From assembly GCF_023822005.2 (NCBI RefSeq), contig NZ_CP098806.1, forward strand, positions 2,294,001 through 2,358,000: a DNA stretch of 64,000 nucleotides. Reading direction: 5' to 3'. This document shows positions 1-7,998 of this stretch, piece by piece. The notes under the pieces were generated by a model. It ran no database searches, was not told the DNA's origin, and worked only from the letters and a program-made list of their open reading frames with translations. The position numbers were made by a program, and so were the translations under genes. Within the stretch, counting starts at the first letter, position 1; each line of letters starts with the position of its first letter. This DNA comes from Dyadobacter fanqingshengii (GTDB lineage: Bacteria; Bacteroidota; Bacteroidia; Cytophagales; Spirosomataceae).

Positions 1-569
1 GCATTGCGAGCGTTACCGGCAATCAGAAAGCAAAGATCAAAATGGCCGCCAGCATTCTGCTGACCTTGCCGGGACAGCCGTACATTTATTATGGTGAAGA
101 AATTGGCATGCTCGGCACCAAGCCCGACCCCTACATCAGGGAGCCGTTTATCTGGTCCGGGGATGCGGAAAACAGCTGCACTGCGAGCTGGATTGATGCG
201 CAATTTTCAAAATCAGAAACCATTGCACCCTTATCCGTACAAACCGAAGATCCGGATTCTGTTTTTAATCATTATAAAACATTGATAAACTTGCGGAAAT
301 CCGAACCCGCGCTGAGCCAGATCTTTGCACCAAACCTGCATCGCGTGTGCCTGCAAGACGATCAGATGCTCTCTTATTTCCGGCCACATGTGGATAAATC
401 GCTGGTTATCATTCACAATTTGAGCAGTTACGACAAGCCCATTCTGATGCCGGAAGACAAGTCAGCATTCACGCACATTCTTTTTTCCACAGACCCGCAG
501 CATTCCGGCACATTACAAACCATGCAGCTCGCGCCGCATTCGAGCCTTATCCTTGCTTCTCATTCCTGA
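1..569 (+). CDS. GH13 alpha-glucosidase/alpha-amylase, C-terminal part
   Basis: The reading frame is open from base 3 and the 5' end lies outside the window, so only about the last 188 residues are seen. The segment LPGQPYIYYGEEIGM is the conserved late part of the GH13 (alpha-amylase superfamily) TIM barrel, where the chain leaves strand 8. It is followed by a short all-beta C-terminal domain. The family hydrolyses alpha-glucosidic bonds in starch-like oligosaccharides. The catalytic Asp/Glu residues are upstream of the window, so substrate and activity cannot be judged. The ATG at 42 is an internal methionine, not the start. Confidence 0.88.
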   Translation, partial: IASVTGNQKAKIKMAASILLTLPGQPYIYYGEEIGMLGTKPDPYIREPFIWSGDAENSCTASWIDAQFSKSETIAPLSVQTEDPDSVFNHYKTLINLRKSEPALSQIFAPNLHRVCLQDDQMLSYFRPHVDKSLVIIHNLSSYDKPILMPEDKSAFTHILFSTDPQHSGTLQTMQLAPHSSLILASHS

Positions 570-647
570 AATTTAGACAGTAGGTTGCAGTGCATTCGCT
601 TCTTTAATTCCATAATAAGGTTTTCTATCTAAATAAACGCTGGAATC

Positions 648-1661
648 ATGAAGCTCTGCAAGCACGTTCTGCCTTTTCTTTTACTGCTTTCATCCATCAG
701 TTTTGCCCAAAAATCTTATCCTACCATGGGCAAGATCATCTACGAGGATCCGGCGTTTGAGAAGTTGCTTGCAAAAGATGCGAAAATCGAAGTGCTCGCT
801 TCGGGTTTTGAATGGTCCGAAGGGCCGGTCTGGGTGAAGGATAGCAGCTTTTTACTGTTTTCCGATGTTCCCAAAAACAGAATTTACAAATGGGATGAAA
901 AAAGTGGCCTATCCGTTTTCCTGGAACCTTCAGGCTACACAGGCAGGGGCGTTTACAGCGATGAGCCAGGCAGCAATGGCCTGATTATCGACAGCAAAGG
1001 CCGGCTCGTTTCCTGCGAGCACGGCGACCGGCGCATTTCGGCCGTATCATTAAAAGTAGGGGGAAAAATAACGCTGGCAGACCATTTCGAGGGCAAAAGG
1101 TTCAACAGCCCAAATGATGTTACAGAGCATGCTAACGGCAGTTATTATTTCACTGATCCGCCGTATGGAATGGCCAAAAAGCACAATGATCCAAGCAGGG
1201 AAACAAAGCAATTTGGCGTTTACCGCATCTCAAAAGACGGGAAAGTAAGTTTGCAGATCCCGGATCTCACCAGACCAAACGGATTGGCTTTTTCTCCCGA
1301 TGGAAAAATCCTCTACATTGCCCAATCCGATCCCGAAAAAGCAGTGATCATGGCCTATAATGTGGATGAAAATGGAAGTGTTGCAGGAAAAGGGAGACTC
1401 ATTTACGATGCAACACCCATGCTAAAAACTGGAAAACAAGGCTTGCCGGACGGCTTAAAAATAGATAAGGAAGGCAATTTGTGGTCATCCGGCCCCGGCG
1501 GAATGCTGGTTATAACACCGGCCGGGAAGTTATTAGGCAGAATCGAAATGGGTGAACTGACGTCCAATTGTGCCTGGGGAAATGATGGTTCTACATTATA
1601 TATGACCGTGGACGGTTATGTATGCAGGGTGAGAACCAACACCAAAGGCGCAGGTTGGTAA
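648..1661 (+). CDS. SMP-30/gluconolactonase family protein, exported
   Basis: A 337-residue protein with a cleavable signal peptide (hydrophobic LPFLLLLSSISFA followed by Q). The mature part is a six-bladed SMP-30/gluconolactonase/LRE-like propeller. Three metal-site motifs of the family are visible: EWSEGPVW (Glu), NSPNDV (Asn) and GLPDGLKID (Asp). Known members open sugar lactones with a divalent metal. This one would act in the periplasm or at the surface, on gluconolactone or a related aldonolactone. Its stop codon abuts the stop of the next, convergent gene with no intergenic base. Confidence 0.9.
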   Translation: MKLCKHVLPFLLLLSSISFAQKSYPTMGKIIYEDPAFEKLLAKDAKIEVLASGFEWSEGPVWVKDSSFLLFSDVPKNRIYKWDEKSGLSVFLEPSGYTGRGVYSDEPGSNGLIIDSKGRLVSCEHGDRRISAVSLKVGGKITLADHFEGKRFNSPNDVTEHANGSYYFTDPPYGMAKKHNDPSRETKQFGVYRISKDGKVSLQIPDLTRPNGLAFSPDGKILYIAQSDPEKAVIMAYNVDENGSVAGKGRLIYDATPMLKTGKQGLPDGLKIDKEGNLWSSGPGGMLVITPAGKLLGRIEMGELTSNCAWGNDGSTLYMTVDGYVCRVRTNTKGAGW

Positions 1662-2204
1662 TCAGCGGTCGGCAACCCTCCTAACCGATCTCAAATCGTT
1701 TTCAACATCCCTTTTTACAGAAACCCAATTGGTTTTTCCGTTGCGGTAAATGTTGGTATATGCCCGATAGAGCACCAGCTGATCCGCACTGATCCTGTCC
1801 AATTGATCTGCCAAAACGCCCTTCTGCGCAGATTTGGCTGTTCTGTATTCATTGATCAACACATTATAGCGGTTTTCCAGGTTGTCCAGCTCATACAAAA
1901 CCACTTCCCCGAGCTTGTCCATTTCCTGATATTGCGCAATAAGCTGCTGATTGTAATCTGCGGTTCCGGGCGAACCGGCATTTTGCGAATCATTGCGGGG
2001 CGAATCATTCAGTACGCGGTCGTAATCCCGTTTGTAAGTGCCACTGTTGGAACGATAATCGCTGTCATACGACCGGTCAGAATCGTCGCGGCTGCTGGAC
2101 GATGTGCCGTGCCGCTGATCGTAACGCCTTTGTAACTGCTGAGAACACGACGAGCTGATCACCGCCAAAGCGGCCATACAGCAGATTATATAAATATTTT
2201 TCAC
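1662..2204 (-). CDS. Hypothetical lipoprotein with charged low-complexity linker
   Basis: A 180-residue protein with a lipoprotein signal whose lipobox is ISSSC (Cys about residue 20). Residues 25-85 form a Ser/Asp/Arg/Tyr-rich low-complexity linker (SSSRDDSDRSYDSDYRSN). The last 90 residues look helical and carry heptad-like leucines. I recognise no family. It lies 12 bases downstream of the beta-barrel gene at 2217-2741 on the same strand, so the two are probably co-transcribed. It abuts the convergent gluconolactonase gene. A structural envelope role is possible, but this is a guess. Confidence 0.75.
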   Translation of the reverse strand: MKNIYIICCMAALAVISSSCSQQLQRRYDQRHGTSSSSRDDSDRSYDSDYRSNSGTYKRDYDRVLNDSPRNDSQNAGSPGTADYNQQLIAQYQEMDKLGEVVLYELDNLENRYNVLINEYRTAKSAQKGVLADQLDRISADQLVLYRAYTNIYRNGKTNWVSVKRDVENDLRSVRRVADR

Positions 2205-2216
2205 GGTTTTTTGTTG

Positions 2217-2741
2217 TTAAAAGTTATGTCTCAACCCAATGCTCAGGTTGGGATTGAAGTAAAAGAATTTCGGTATCAATTCCAGGTAACCGCCGCCTTC
2301 AATAAAAAAAGAGGCCGGCTTCTGAGAGAAAAAGAATTCAAGTCCGGCTGTTGCCGACGGCCCCGTTGAAATGTTGGTTGTATAAACAGATTTTACATTA
2401 CGGTCTGGGTAATATCTTCTCGAATTCACCTGCACACCCGGGCCTGCATACGCAATCATCCGTTCGTTGAACAAAGGCGCATACCAAAGATAAGTCGCAT
2501 TAAACATAACTCCTACACCCCCCAGATCATCATTGCTGACTTTGTAATTATCCTTACTTTTAAATAATCCAATGTAGGTTCCGATGCTGATGTCCAGCGC
2601 ATTACGCTCACCGTATTTTCTTAAACTCACCGCGATAGGCTCACCGACTTCAAATCCGACCGCCCATTTTTGAGTTTGTGCAAAGGCTGGAATTGCGCCA
2701 GATAAAAGAGTAACGAGAAGAAGAAACTTTTTCATAATCAT
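2217..2741 (-). CDS. Small outer-membrane beta-barrel protein
   Basis: A 174-residue protein with a signal peptide (MKKFLLLVTLLSGAIPAFA then QTQ). The mature part shows alternating hydrophobic strands and ends in GLRHNF, a terminal aromatic residue typical of outer-membrane barrels. It resembles the small porin-like barrels common in Bacteroidota; no substrate can be inferred. The start could be the ATG at 2741 or the in-frame ATG at 2735, which gives MKKFLLL. It is followed by the lipoprotein gene at 1662-2204. Confidence 0.75.
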   Translation of the reverse strand: MIMKKFLLLVTLLSGAIPAFAQTQKWAVGFEVGEPIAVSLRKYGERNALDISIGTYIGLFKSKDNYKVSNDDLGGVGVMFNATYLWYAPLFNERMIAYAGPGVQVNSRRYYPDRNVKSVYTTNISTGPSATAGLEFFFSQKPASFFIEGGGYLELIPKFFYFNPNLSIGLRHNF

Positions 2742-2762
2742 GGTTCAAAATGGTAAAGAGGG

Positions 2763-2770
2763 CAAAAATA
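2763..2770 (-). promoter_or_regulatory. Possible Bacteroidota -7 box
   Basis: On the minus strand this reads TATTTTTG, a full match to the Bacteroidota -7 consensus TAnnTTTG. It lies 22 bases before the start of the beta-barrel gene at 2741. No good -33 TTTG element was found at the expected distance. Confidence 0.35.
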
Positions 2771-2825
2771 GTGCCATAACTTCGGCCTTAACCTCCAATT
2801 CCACTTGCTCAAATTCCGAATCCCG

Positions 2826-2858
2826 TTTTGTTTCAGGATCAATTTATTTCTAATATTG
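2826..2858 (+). promoter_or_regulatory. Probable Bacteroidota promoter for the GtrA-like gene
   Basis: TTTTG at 2826-2830 fits the -33 element. After a 20-base spacer comes TAATATTG at 2851-2858, one mismatch from the -7 consensus TAnnTTTG. The GTG start at 2899 lies about 40 bases downstream. Confidence 0.45.
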
Positions 2859-2898
2859 GGCCATAGTTGTTCCCGGCAGTCCATTAACCAACTCTCAA

Positions 2899-3402
2899 GT
2901 GGCCCAAGTAAAGCAGGATAAAATTCTCAATGCCAAAGATTTAATAGCGTATTTTCTTGTTGCGGGCACCGGGGCAGTAATACAACTTGTATCAAGCAGT
3001 TTAATCCAGGATTGGTTTGATGTCACCTGGAGTGAATCCATTACACTTTCTTATTTAGTAGGATTTGTTGTAGGTTTTATTCTTACCAAATTATTCGCAT
3101 TCGACGCACGCCGCAGCAATCAGACGCGCCGCGAAATGGTGAAGTTCCTGATCGTAGCGCTAATTTCCCTGGGTGTTACCAAAATTTTCACATTAGGATC
3201 ATTCAAGCTCGCCACAGAAGTTTTGGGCATGGACATTTACATTGTGAAACTTCCTTTTGGTAAAAAACAGGTTAACCTCACCGAAATGGGCTCGTATTTG
3301 ACAGGAATGGGTTTCAGTTTTGTAAGCAATTACATTTTGCACAAAACATTCACATTCAAAAGCACCGGATTTTACAATCGCCTCAAAGTCCTAATCCGCT
3401 AA
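2899..3402 (+). CDS. GtrA-like family membrane protein
   Basis: A 167-residue protein starting at GTG. Four hydrophobic segments are visible (roughly residues 14-35, 45-68, 82-105 and 130-150), with the typical GtrA ending in which SFVSNYILHKTFTF follows the last membrane span. GtrA-like proteins are linked to polysaccharide or teichoic-acid glycosylation and are thought to move or present lipid-linked sugars; the exact role is unknown. No glycosyltransferase partner lies next to it here. The gene is convergent with the thiolase gene and ends 3 bases from it. Confidence 0.8.
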   Translation: MAQVKQDKILNAKDLIAYFLVAGTGAVIQLVSSSLIQDWFDVTWSESITLSYLVGFVVGFILTKLFAFDARRSNQTRREMVKFLIVALISLGVTKIFTLGSFKLATEVLGMDIYIVKLPFGKKQVNLTEMGSYLTGMGFSFVSNYILHKTFTFKSTGFYNRLKVLIR

Positions 3403-3405
3403 TTT

Positions 3406-4590
3406 TTACAATCTTTCGATAATTACCGCCGAAGCGCCGCCGCCGCCGTTACAAATGGAAGCCAGGCCATAACGACCATTATTTTGTTCTAAAACAGAAA
3501 GTAATGTGGCGATAATGCGTGAGCCGGAAGATCCCAACGGATGGCCCAGCGACACCGCACCACCAAAGACATTCACTTTTTCAATGTCGAGTTCCAGCAT
3601 TTTAATGTAAGCCAGCGCCACGACAGCAAATGCCTCATTCACTTCAAAATAATCTATTTGCGAAAGTGAGATCCCGGCTTTCTTCAAAACCTTTTGCGTT
3701 GCCAAAACGGGCGTTGTTGTGAACCAGGCCGGTTCCTGTTCCGCGTCGGCATAAGCCACGATTCTCGCCAGCGGCTTCACACCATTGCTTTTTACAAATT
3801 CATTTCCTGCAATAACCAGTGCCGAAGCGCCATCATTAATGGTGGAAGCATTGGCTGCTGTGACTGTTCCGTCTTTGGAAAAAACAGGCTTTAAGAAAGG
3901 GATTTTTTCAAATTTCACCTTTTTAAATTCCTCGTCCTCAGACACAATCGTCGCTTCCCCGCCTTTTAGCGAAGGTACTTCCACAGCTTTTATTTCTTTT
4001 TGAAAAAATCCATTAGCCGTTGATTCCGCACTTTTTGTATAGGAGCGAATGGCGAATGCATCCTGCTCTTCTCGCGAAATATTATATTTTTCCGCCGTCC
4101 TGTCGCCGCATAAGCCCATTCCGATCTGGTCATAAACGTCTACCAAACCGTCTCTCAGCAAACCATCAATGATTTCGCCGTTCCCGTAGCCGTAACCGTT
4201 TCTGGCTTTGGGCAGATAATAAGGCACTTGGGACATGCTTTCCATCCCGCCCGCCACGATCAGCTCAGCATCGCCCAGCTGGATCGATTGCGCGCCAAAA
4301 ACCACAGCCTTCATTCCCGAAGCGCACACTTTATTGACTGTTGAACAAATTACATTGTTTGGCAAGCCCGCATACAATGCCGCCTGCCGCGCCGGAGCCT
4401 GTCCGAGATTGGCCGAAATCACATTGCCCATAATCACTTCCTGAACCTGCCCGGCAGCAACGCCCGCCTTCTCAATAGCGCCCTGGATGGCCGTTGCACC
4501 GAGTTTTGCAGCATGAACGGATGACAAACTTCCTCCAAAACTTCCAATCGGTGTCCGTGCTGCGGACAAAATAAAAACGTCTTCTTTCAT
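3406..4590 (-). CDS. Acetyl-CoA C-acetyltransferase (thiolase)
   Basis: A 394-residue type II thiolase that condenses two acyl-CoA molecules or cleaves beta-ketoacyl-CoA. All active-site blocks are present: nucleophilic Cys89 in VNKVCASGMK, His350 in GHPLGSSGSR, and Cys380 in CNGGGGASA near the C-terminus. I chose the internal ATG at 4590 (MKEDVFILSAARTP) because the family begins there; the ATG at 4605 would add five residues. It could serve acetoacetyl-CoA synthesis or short-chain beta-oxidation. No other fatty-acid genes flank it. Confidence 0.93.
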   Translation of the reverse strand: MKEDVFILSAARTPIGSFGGSLSSVHAAKLGATAIQGAIEKAGVAAGQVQEVIMGNVISANLGQAPARQAALYAGLPNNVICSTVNKVCASGMKAVVFGAQSIQLGDAELIVAGGMESMSQVPYYLPKARNGYGYGNGEIIDGLLRDGLVDVYDQIGMGLCGDRTAEKYNISREEQDAFAIRSYTKSAESTANGFFQKEIKAVEVPSLKGGEATIVSEDEEFKKVKFEKIPFLKPVFSKDGTVTAANASTINDGASALVIAGNEFVKSNGVKPLARIVAYADAEQEPAWFTTTPVLATQKVLKKAGISLSQIDYFEVNEAFAVVALAYIKMLELDIEKVNVFGGAVSLGHPLGSSGSRIIATLLSVLEQNNGRYGLASICNGGGGASAVIIERL

Positions 4591-4696
4591 GGTTGATGCT
4601 CGCATTTTGAGATCGTCAAAAATAGAAACTATCCTGACAAATCAATGTTAACAAGCACCAAATCCACAAAAGAAGAGGTTTGATAATTCCTTCTTC

Positions 4697-4957
4697 CTAT
4701 AAATCAGCCGAACTTCCGGGTAACTTTTCATACTCGCCTTTCCAGCCATAATAACCGAAAATGACCAGCCCGGCGCAAATGGGGATGAATATCAGGATAA
4801 TGATCGACCATTGTAAAGTTGTGTTTGTCCTGGCAATTCCCTCCGCAGCCAGCCCAATTTTCTCGCTGGCCTGCATGAAGAGGAATATAATGATTACCGG
4901 CCCCAGCAGCATCCAGACAATCCCCAGAAATTTCTTTAAAGCATTCATATCGAACAA
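4697..4957 (-). CDS. Small two-span membrane protein
   Basis: An 86-residue protein with two hydrophobic segments (about residues 10-28 and 48-70) joined by a short polar loop, ending GYYGWKGEYEKLP. It starts 30 bases downstream of the transporter gene at 4988-6523 on the same strand, so it is probably co-transcribed and may be an accessory subunit of that transporter. I do not recognise a named family with certainty. An alternative start is the Met at residue 4. Confidence 0.75.
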   Translation of the reverse strand: MFDMNALKKFLGIVWMLLGPVIIIFLFMQASEKIGLAAEGIARTNTTLQWSIIILIFIPICAGLVIFGYYGWKGEYEKLPGSSADL

Positions 4958-4987
4958 TTTTTAAATCTTATTTTAACAAAATGAGGC

Positions 4988-6523
4988 TTAATCCTCAACA
5001 TTTGCATCTCCTTTATTATCAATATAAACCGCCCCGATCACAAAGGAAAGCGCCGCAATTCCGATCGGATACCAAAGGCCCGATAATGGCGTGGAACCGC
5101 TGAAAGAGGCGACCAAGGTGGCGATGAACGGCACCAAACCGCCAAAAACGCCATTGCCAATGTGGTAAGGAAGCGACATCGATGTGTAGCGGATCTTTGT
5201 TGGAAACAATTCCACCAAAAATGCCGCGATAGGCCCGTAAACCATCGTAACCAGCAAAACCTGGAAGAAGACCAACGCAATAATAATAATGTACGTTGAA
5301 CCTGAAAGCGTCACGTCTTTAATCACCGTCTGCGGTTCGGGGAATGTTGCCAGCACATCATCAGGAATAGTGACCACTGTGGCTTCCTTAAAAGTGATTC
5401 CGCTGTTCAATGTTTTAAATACGGTGGTCGTGATCAGCGAATCTTTCGTGTCTTTGACCAGCGTTCTTTCCACAACCGGGTCTGATGCACTTTTCAGCTC
5501 CGTTTTCTGGAATTCCTTTACATTGGTTGCATCAATAAAATATTGATAAATTGGCCGGTAACAGAGCACACCTAGCAGCATGCCCGTCAGCATGATCCAT
5601 TTTCGGCCCACTTTATCACTCCATGAACCGAATACAACGAAAAATGGCGTCGCAAACAAGATCGCCCATAACAGAATGTAACGCGATTCATTGAAATCGA
5701 GCTTACATGTATTTTCCAAAAATGATTGTGCATAAAACTGCCCGGTATACCATACAACCCCCTGCCCCATTGTTGCCCCGAATAATGCGAGCAACACCAT
5801 TTTGAAATTAGCCTTCTTCTGAAAACTCTCTTTTAATGGATTGGTAGAGACTTTTCCTTCGGCTTTCAGCTTCGTGAAAACCGGGGATTCATGCATTTTC
5901 ATCCGGATATAGATGGAAACACCAACCAGTAATATAGACACCAGGAACGGAATCCGCCAGCCCCAATCCGCAAACGCTTCCGCGCCTAACATGTTCTTTG
6001 TAAGCACAATAACACCCAGTGAAAGAAATAATCCCAGTGTTGCAGTGGTCTGGATCCAGCTGGTGAAAAACCCTCTTTTGCCCACTGGCGCGTGCTCCGC
6101 TACATAGGTGGCTGCACCGCCGTACTCGCCCCCAAGCGCAAGTCCCTGTACCAATCTCAATATCAAAACCAAAATTGGCGCGGCATAACCAATGCTCGAA
6201 TAGGAAGGAATTAATCCAATAAGAAAAGTGGAGCCGCCCATTAAAACCAGGGTCAGCAGAAATGTATATTTTCTGCCGATCAGATCTCCTAACCGACCAA
6301 AAACCAGTGCGCCGAATGGTCGCACGATGAAGCCGGCAGCGAAAATGGCGAGGGTGTTGATTAACGCAGAAGCGCCGGCGTCGCTGGGGAAAAGTTGCTG
6401 TCCGATAATAACAGCCAGACTGCCAAAAATGTAGAAATCATACCATTCAATTAAAGTACCAAGAGAAGAAGCAGCAATTACCTGGGTAATGCTTTGGGAA
6501 ACATTTTTGTCTGTGGACTGCAT
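4988..6523 (-). CDS. MFS transporter, metabolite:H+ symporter (MHS) type
   Basis: A 511-residue major facilitator. The MHS signatures are clear: LGTLIEWYDFYIFGSLA in span 1, GRLGDLIGRKYTF after span 2, and LRLVQGLALGGEYGGAATY in span 4. Members import proline/betaine, dicarboxylates or similar metabolites with protons. An unusual soluble segment of about 80 residues (about 325-408, rich in Lys, Asp and Thr) interrupts the second half between two spans, so the protein is longer than the usual 430-450 residues. The small membrane protein at 4697-4957 follows it. Confidence 0.9.
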   Translation of the reverse strand: MQSTDKNVSQSITQVIAASSLGTLIEWYDFYIFGSLAVIIGQQLFPSDAGASALINTLAIFAAGFIVRPFGALVFGRLGDLIGRKYTFLLTLVLMGGSTFLIGLIPSYSSIGYAAPILVLILRLVQGLALGGEYGGAATYVAEHAPVGKRGFFTSWIQTTATLGLFLSLGVIVLTKNMLGAEAFADWGWRIPFLVSILLVGVSIYIRMKMHESPVFTKLKAEGKVSTNPLKESFQKKANFKMVLLALFGATMGQGVVWYTGQFYAQSFLENTCKLDFNESRYILLWAILFATPFFVVFGSWSDKVGRKWIMLTGMLLGVLCYRPIYQYFIDATNVKEFQKTELKSASDPVVERTLVKDTKDSLITTTVFKTLNSGITFKEATVVTIPDDVLATFPEPQTVIKDVTLSGSTYIIIIALVFFQVLLVTMVYGPIAAFLVELFPTKIRYTSMSLPYHIGNGVFGGLVPFIATLVASFSGSTPLSGLWYPIGIAALSFVIGAVYIDNKGDANVED

Positions 6524-6607
6524 GGGTTAGGTAAAGGTGTGGATAAGAAAAATCTTCCTTCATAAGCTGGAAAAGCGGCAACAGAGATATCATTACTCAT
6601 TAAGCAC

Positions 6608-6640
6608 ACAAAAAAGCCCCCGGATCGATAATCCGGGGGC
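6608..6640 (-). terminator. Rho-independent terminator for the acidic-protein gene
   Basis: A perfect 10-bp GC-rich stem (GCCCCCGGAT at 6616-6625 and ATCCGGGGGC at 6631-6640) has a 5-base loop. On the minus strand it is followed by a run of T. It lies about 44 bases downstream of the acidic-protein gene (ends 6684). Confidence 0.88.
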
Positions 6641-6683
6641 CAATCATATTCCCTTTTTCAGGAAAAATTATCAGACGGAACGT

Positions 6684-6986
6684 CTACAAGATATCATCGT
6701 CCTCATCATCATCATCACGTTCTACAATCTCGTCACCATCAATAATCACCGGCTCATCATCGTCAAGCAGGCTGTCGTCATCGTCATCCAGGACATCTTG
6801 CGGCAACGCATCATCTGCATCATCGTCTACGTCCAGATCATCGTCATCATTACCGCCTACCAGATCCGGATCATCGGCTACCGAGCGCGTTTGTTGCGTG
6901 TTAGTCGGAAAATCAGGAACTACGGGTGCTTCAAGAATTGGTTTGCTGGTATCAGCTATTGCGGGTTCTCCTCGTTCGCGTATCAT
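6684..6986 (-). CDS. Aspartate-rich acidic small protein
   Basis: A 100-residue protein with 33 Asp and 7 Glu. The acid runs (DDDD, VDDDADD, LDDDDD, RDDDDEDDD) fill residues 40-100; the first 35 residues are more ordinary and rich in Pro and Thr. There is no signal peptide or membrane span. It is followed by a strong terminator on the same strand, which supports a real transcript. Such proteins can bind Ca2+ or other cations or act as DNA mimics, but I recognise no family. The codons alternate GAT and GAC rather than being a pure trinucleotide repeat, which argues for selection on the protein. Confidence 0.65.
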   Translation of the reverse strand: MIRERGEPAIADTSKPILEAPVVPDFPTNTQQTRSVADDPDLVGGNDDDDLDVDDDADDALPQDVLDDDDDSLLDDDEPVIIDGDEIVERDDDDEDDDIL

Positions 6987-7183
6987 AATTTTAAAAGTTA
7001 AATGGTTTGTTGATTCTATATGAACAACTCTTTAAATAATCATTCCAAAGCAAGATGGAAACGGGAAAAGTGAGCCTGGACGAGGCACTGGAGAGAAATA
7101 ATCATTTGGTAATATCTAAAAACCTAATGAAATTGCCGAAACCCGCCCTCGCGGGACCTATTCCAATCCTAAACCATAAAATA

Positions 7184-7948
7184 ATGTTGAAAAGATTTGT
7201 CCTCCTTTCACTGTGGGCGGGAATTTTATCGGGCGCCGTTGCGTCGGGCGCCGTTGCGTCGGGCGCGGTTTCCCAAGCCGCAGACCCCGACTCGTCCATG
7301 GTCATCAAAAAAACCACAGATTTCAAGATAGACGGAGAAGGAAGCTCCGCCAATTGGGCCACTGCCAGGGCCTTTGACATTACCGTTCAGAAAGGCCCAA
7401 AACAGTCCGCGCCGGGAAAACAATTTCCCACCAAAGTGAAAATTCTGTACTCTGACAAAGGCATGTATTTCCTTTTTGATTGCACGGATAAGAAACTGAC
7501 CGCGACCATCATGGAAGATTTTGGTTTGCTGTTTAAAGAGGATGTTGTGGAGGTTTTTCTCTGGCCAGACACTTCGCTGCCCATTTATCTGGAATACGAA
7601 CTTTCCCCATTGGATTACGAACTTCCGATTATTATCGCCAACATCAAAGGCCGAACCGAAGGCTGGAAAGCCTGGCATTACAACGATCGCAACCGCGTAC
7701 AACACGCAACGAGCGCACAAGGCGGGCAGAAGAAAAGTATGGCGTCGGTGGAAGGTTGGAAAGCTGAATTTTTTATTCCCTATACATTAATGAGCCCTAT
7801 GGTCGCGGGCACACCAAAGTCAGGGACCAAATGGCGCGGCAATTTCTACCGCATTGATTATGACGCCGAAACGGCTTATTACTCCTGGCAAAAAACGGGC
7901 GGAAGCTTCCACGAATTCAACAAATTCGGCACATTGATTTTTGAATAA
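7184..7948 (+). CDS. Exported CBM9-like carbohydrate-binding protein
   Basis: A 254-residue protein beginning at the ATG at 7184, which gives a proper signal peptide (MLKRFVLLSLWAGILSG); the longer frame from 7055 adds an improbable N-terminus. The mature part, from about residue 35, looks like a family 9 carbohydrate-binding (DOMON-like) beta sandwich: FKIDGEGSSANWATARAF at its start, then VKILYSDKGMYFLFDCTD and EDVVEVFLWPD. CBM9 modules bind sugar chain ends. It stands 50 bases upstream of the lactonase gene and so probably belongs to the catabolic locus. A 15-bp tandem repeat lengthens the signal-peptide region. Confidence 0.78.
   Translation: MLKRFVLLSLWAGILSGAVASGAVASGAVSQAADPDSSMVIKKTTDFKIDGEGSSANWATARAFDITVQKGPKQSAPGKQFPTKVKILYSDKGMYFLFDCTDKKLTATIMEDFGLLFKEDVVEVFLWPDTSLPIYLEYELSPLDYELPIIIANIKGRTEGWKAWHYNDRNRVQHATSAQGGQKKSMASVEGWKAEFFIPYTLMSPMVAGTPKSGTKWRGNFYRIDYDAETAYYSWQKTGGSFHEFNKFGTLIFE
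7229..7270 (+). repeat. 15-bp tandem repeat inside a signal-peptide region
   Basis: Units of 15 bases (TCGGGCGCCGTTGCG) begin at 7229, 7244 and 7259. The first two are identical and the third is diverged. They encode SGAV-A repeats at the end of the signal peptide of the CBM9-like protein. In-frame slippage would change the signal length without breaking the gene. Confidence 0.8.
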
Positions 7949-7998
7949 ACCGGTTGTTATCACACCGGAAATTGATCCATACATTTAATTCCTGAACC

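Noticed and set aside
6537..7001. 154-codon frame opposite the acidic protein
   Set aside because: It is the complement of Asp codons (rich in Ile and Val), and crosses the terminator.
7055..7183. 43-codon N-terminal extension of the CBM9-like protein
   Set aside because: The signal peptide starts at 7184 and the extension has no family match.
7949..7980. Hairpin after the CBM9-like gene (CCGGT/ACCGG)
   Set aside because: The stem is only 5 bp and there is no T run.
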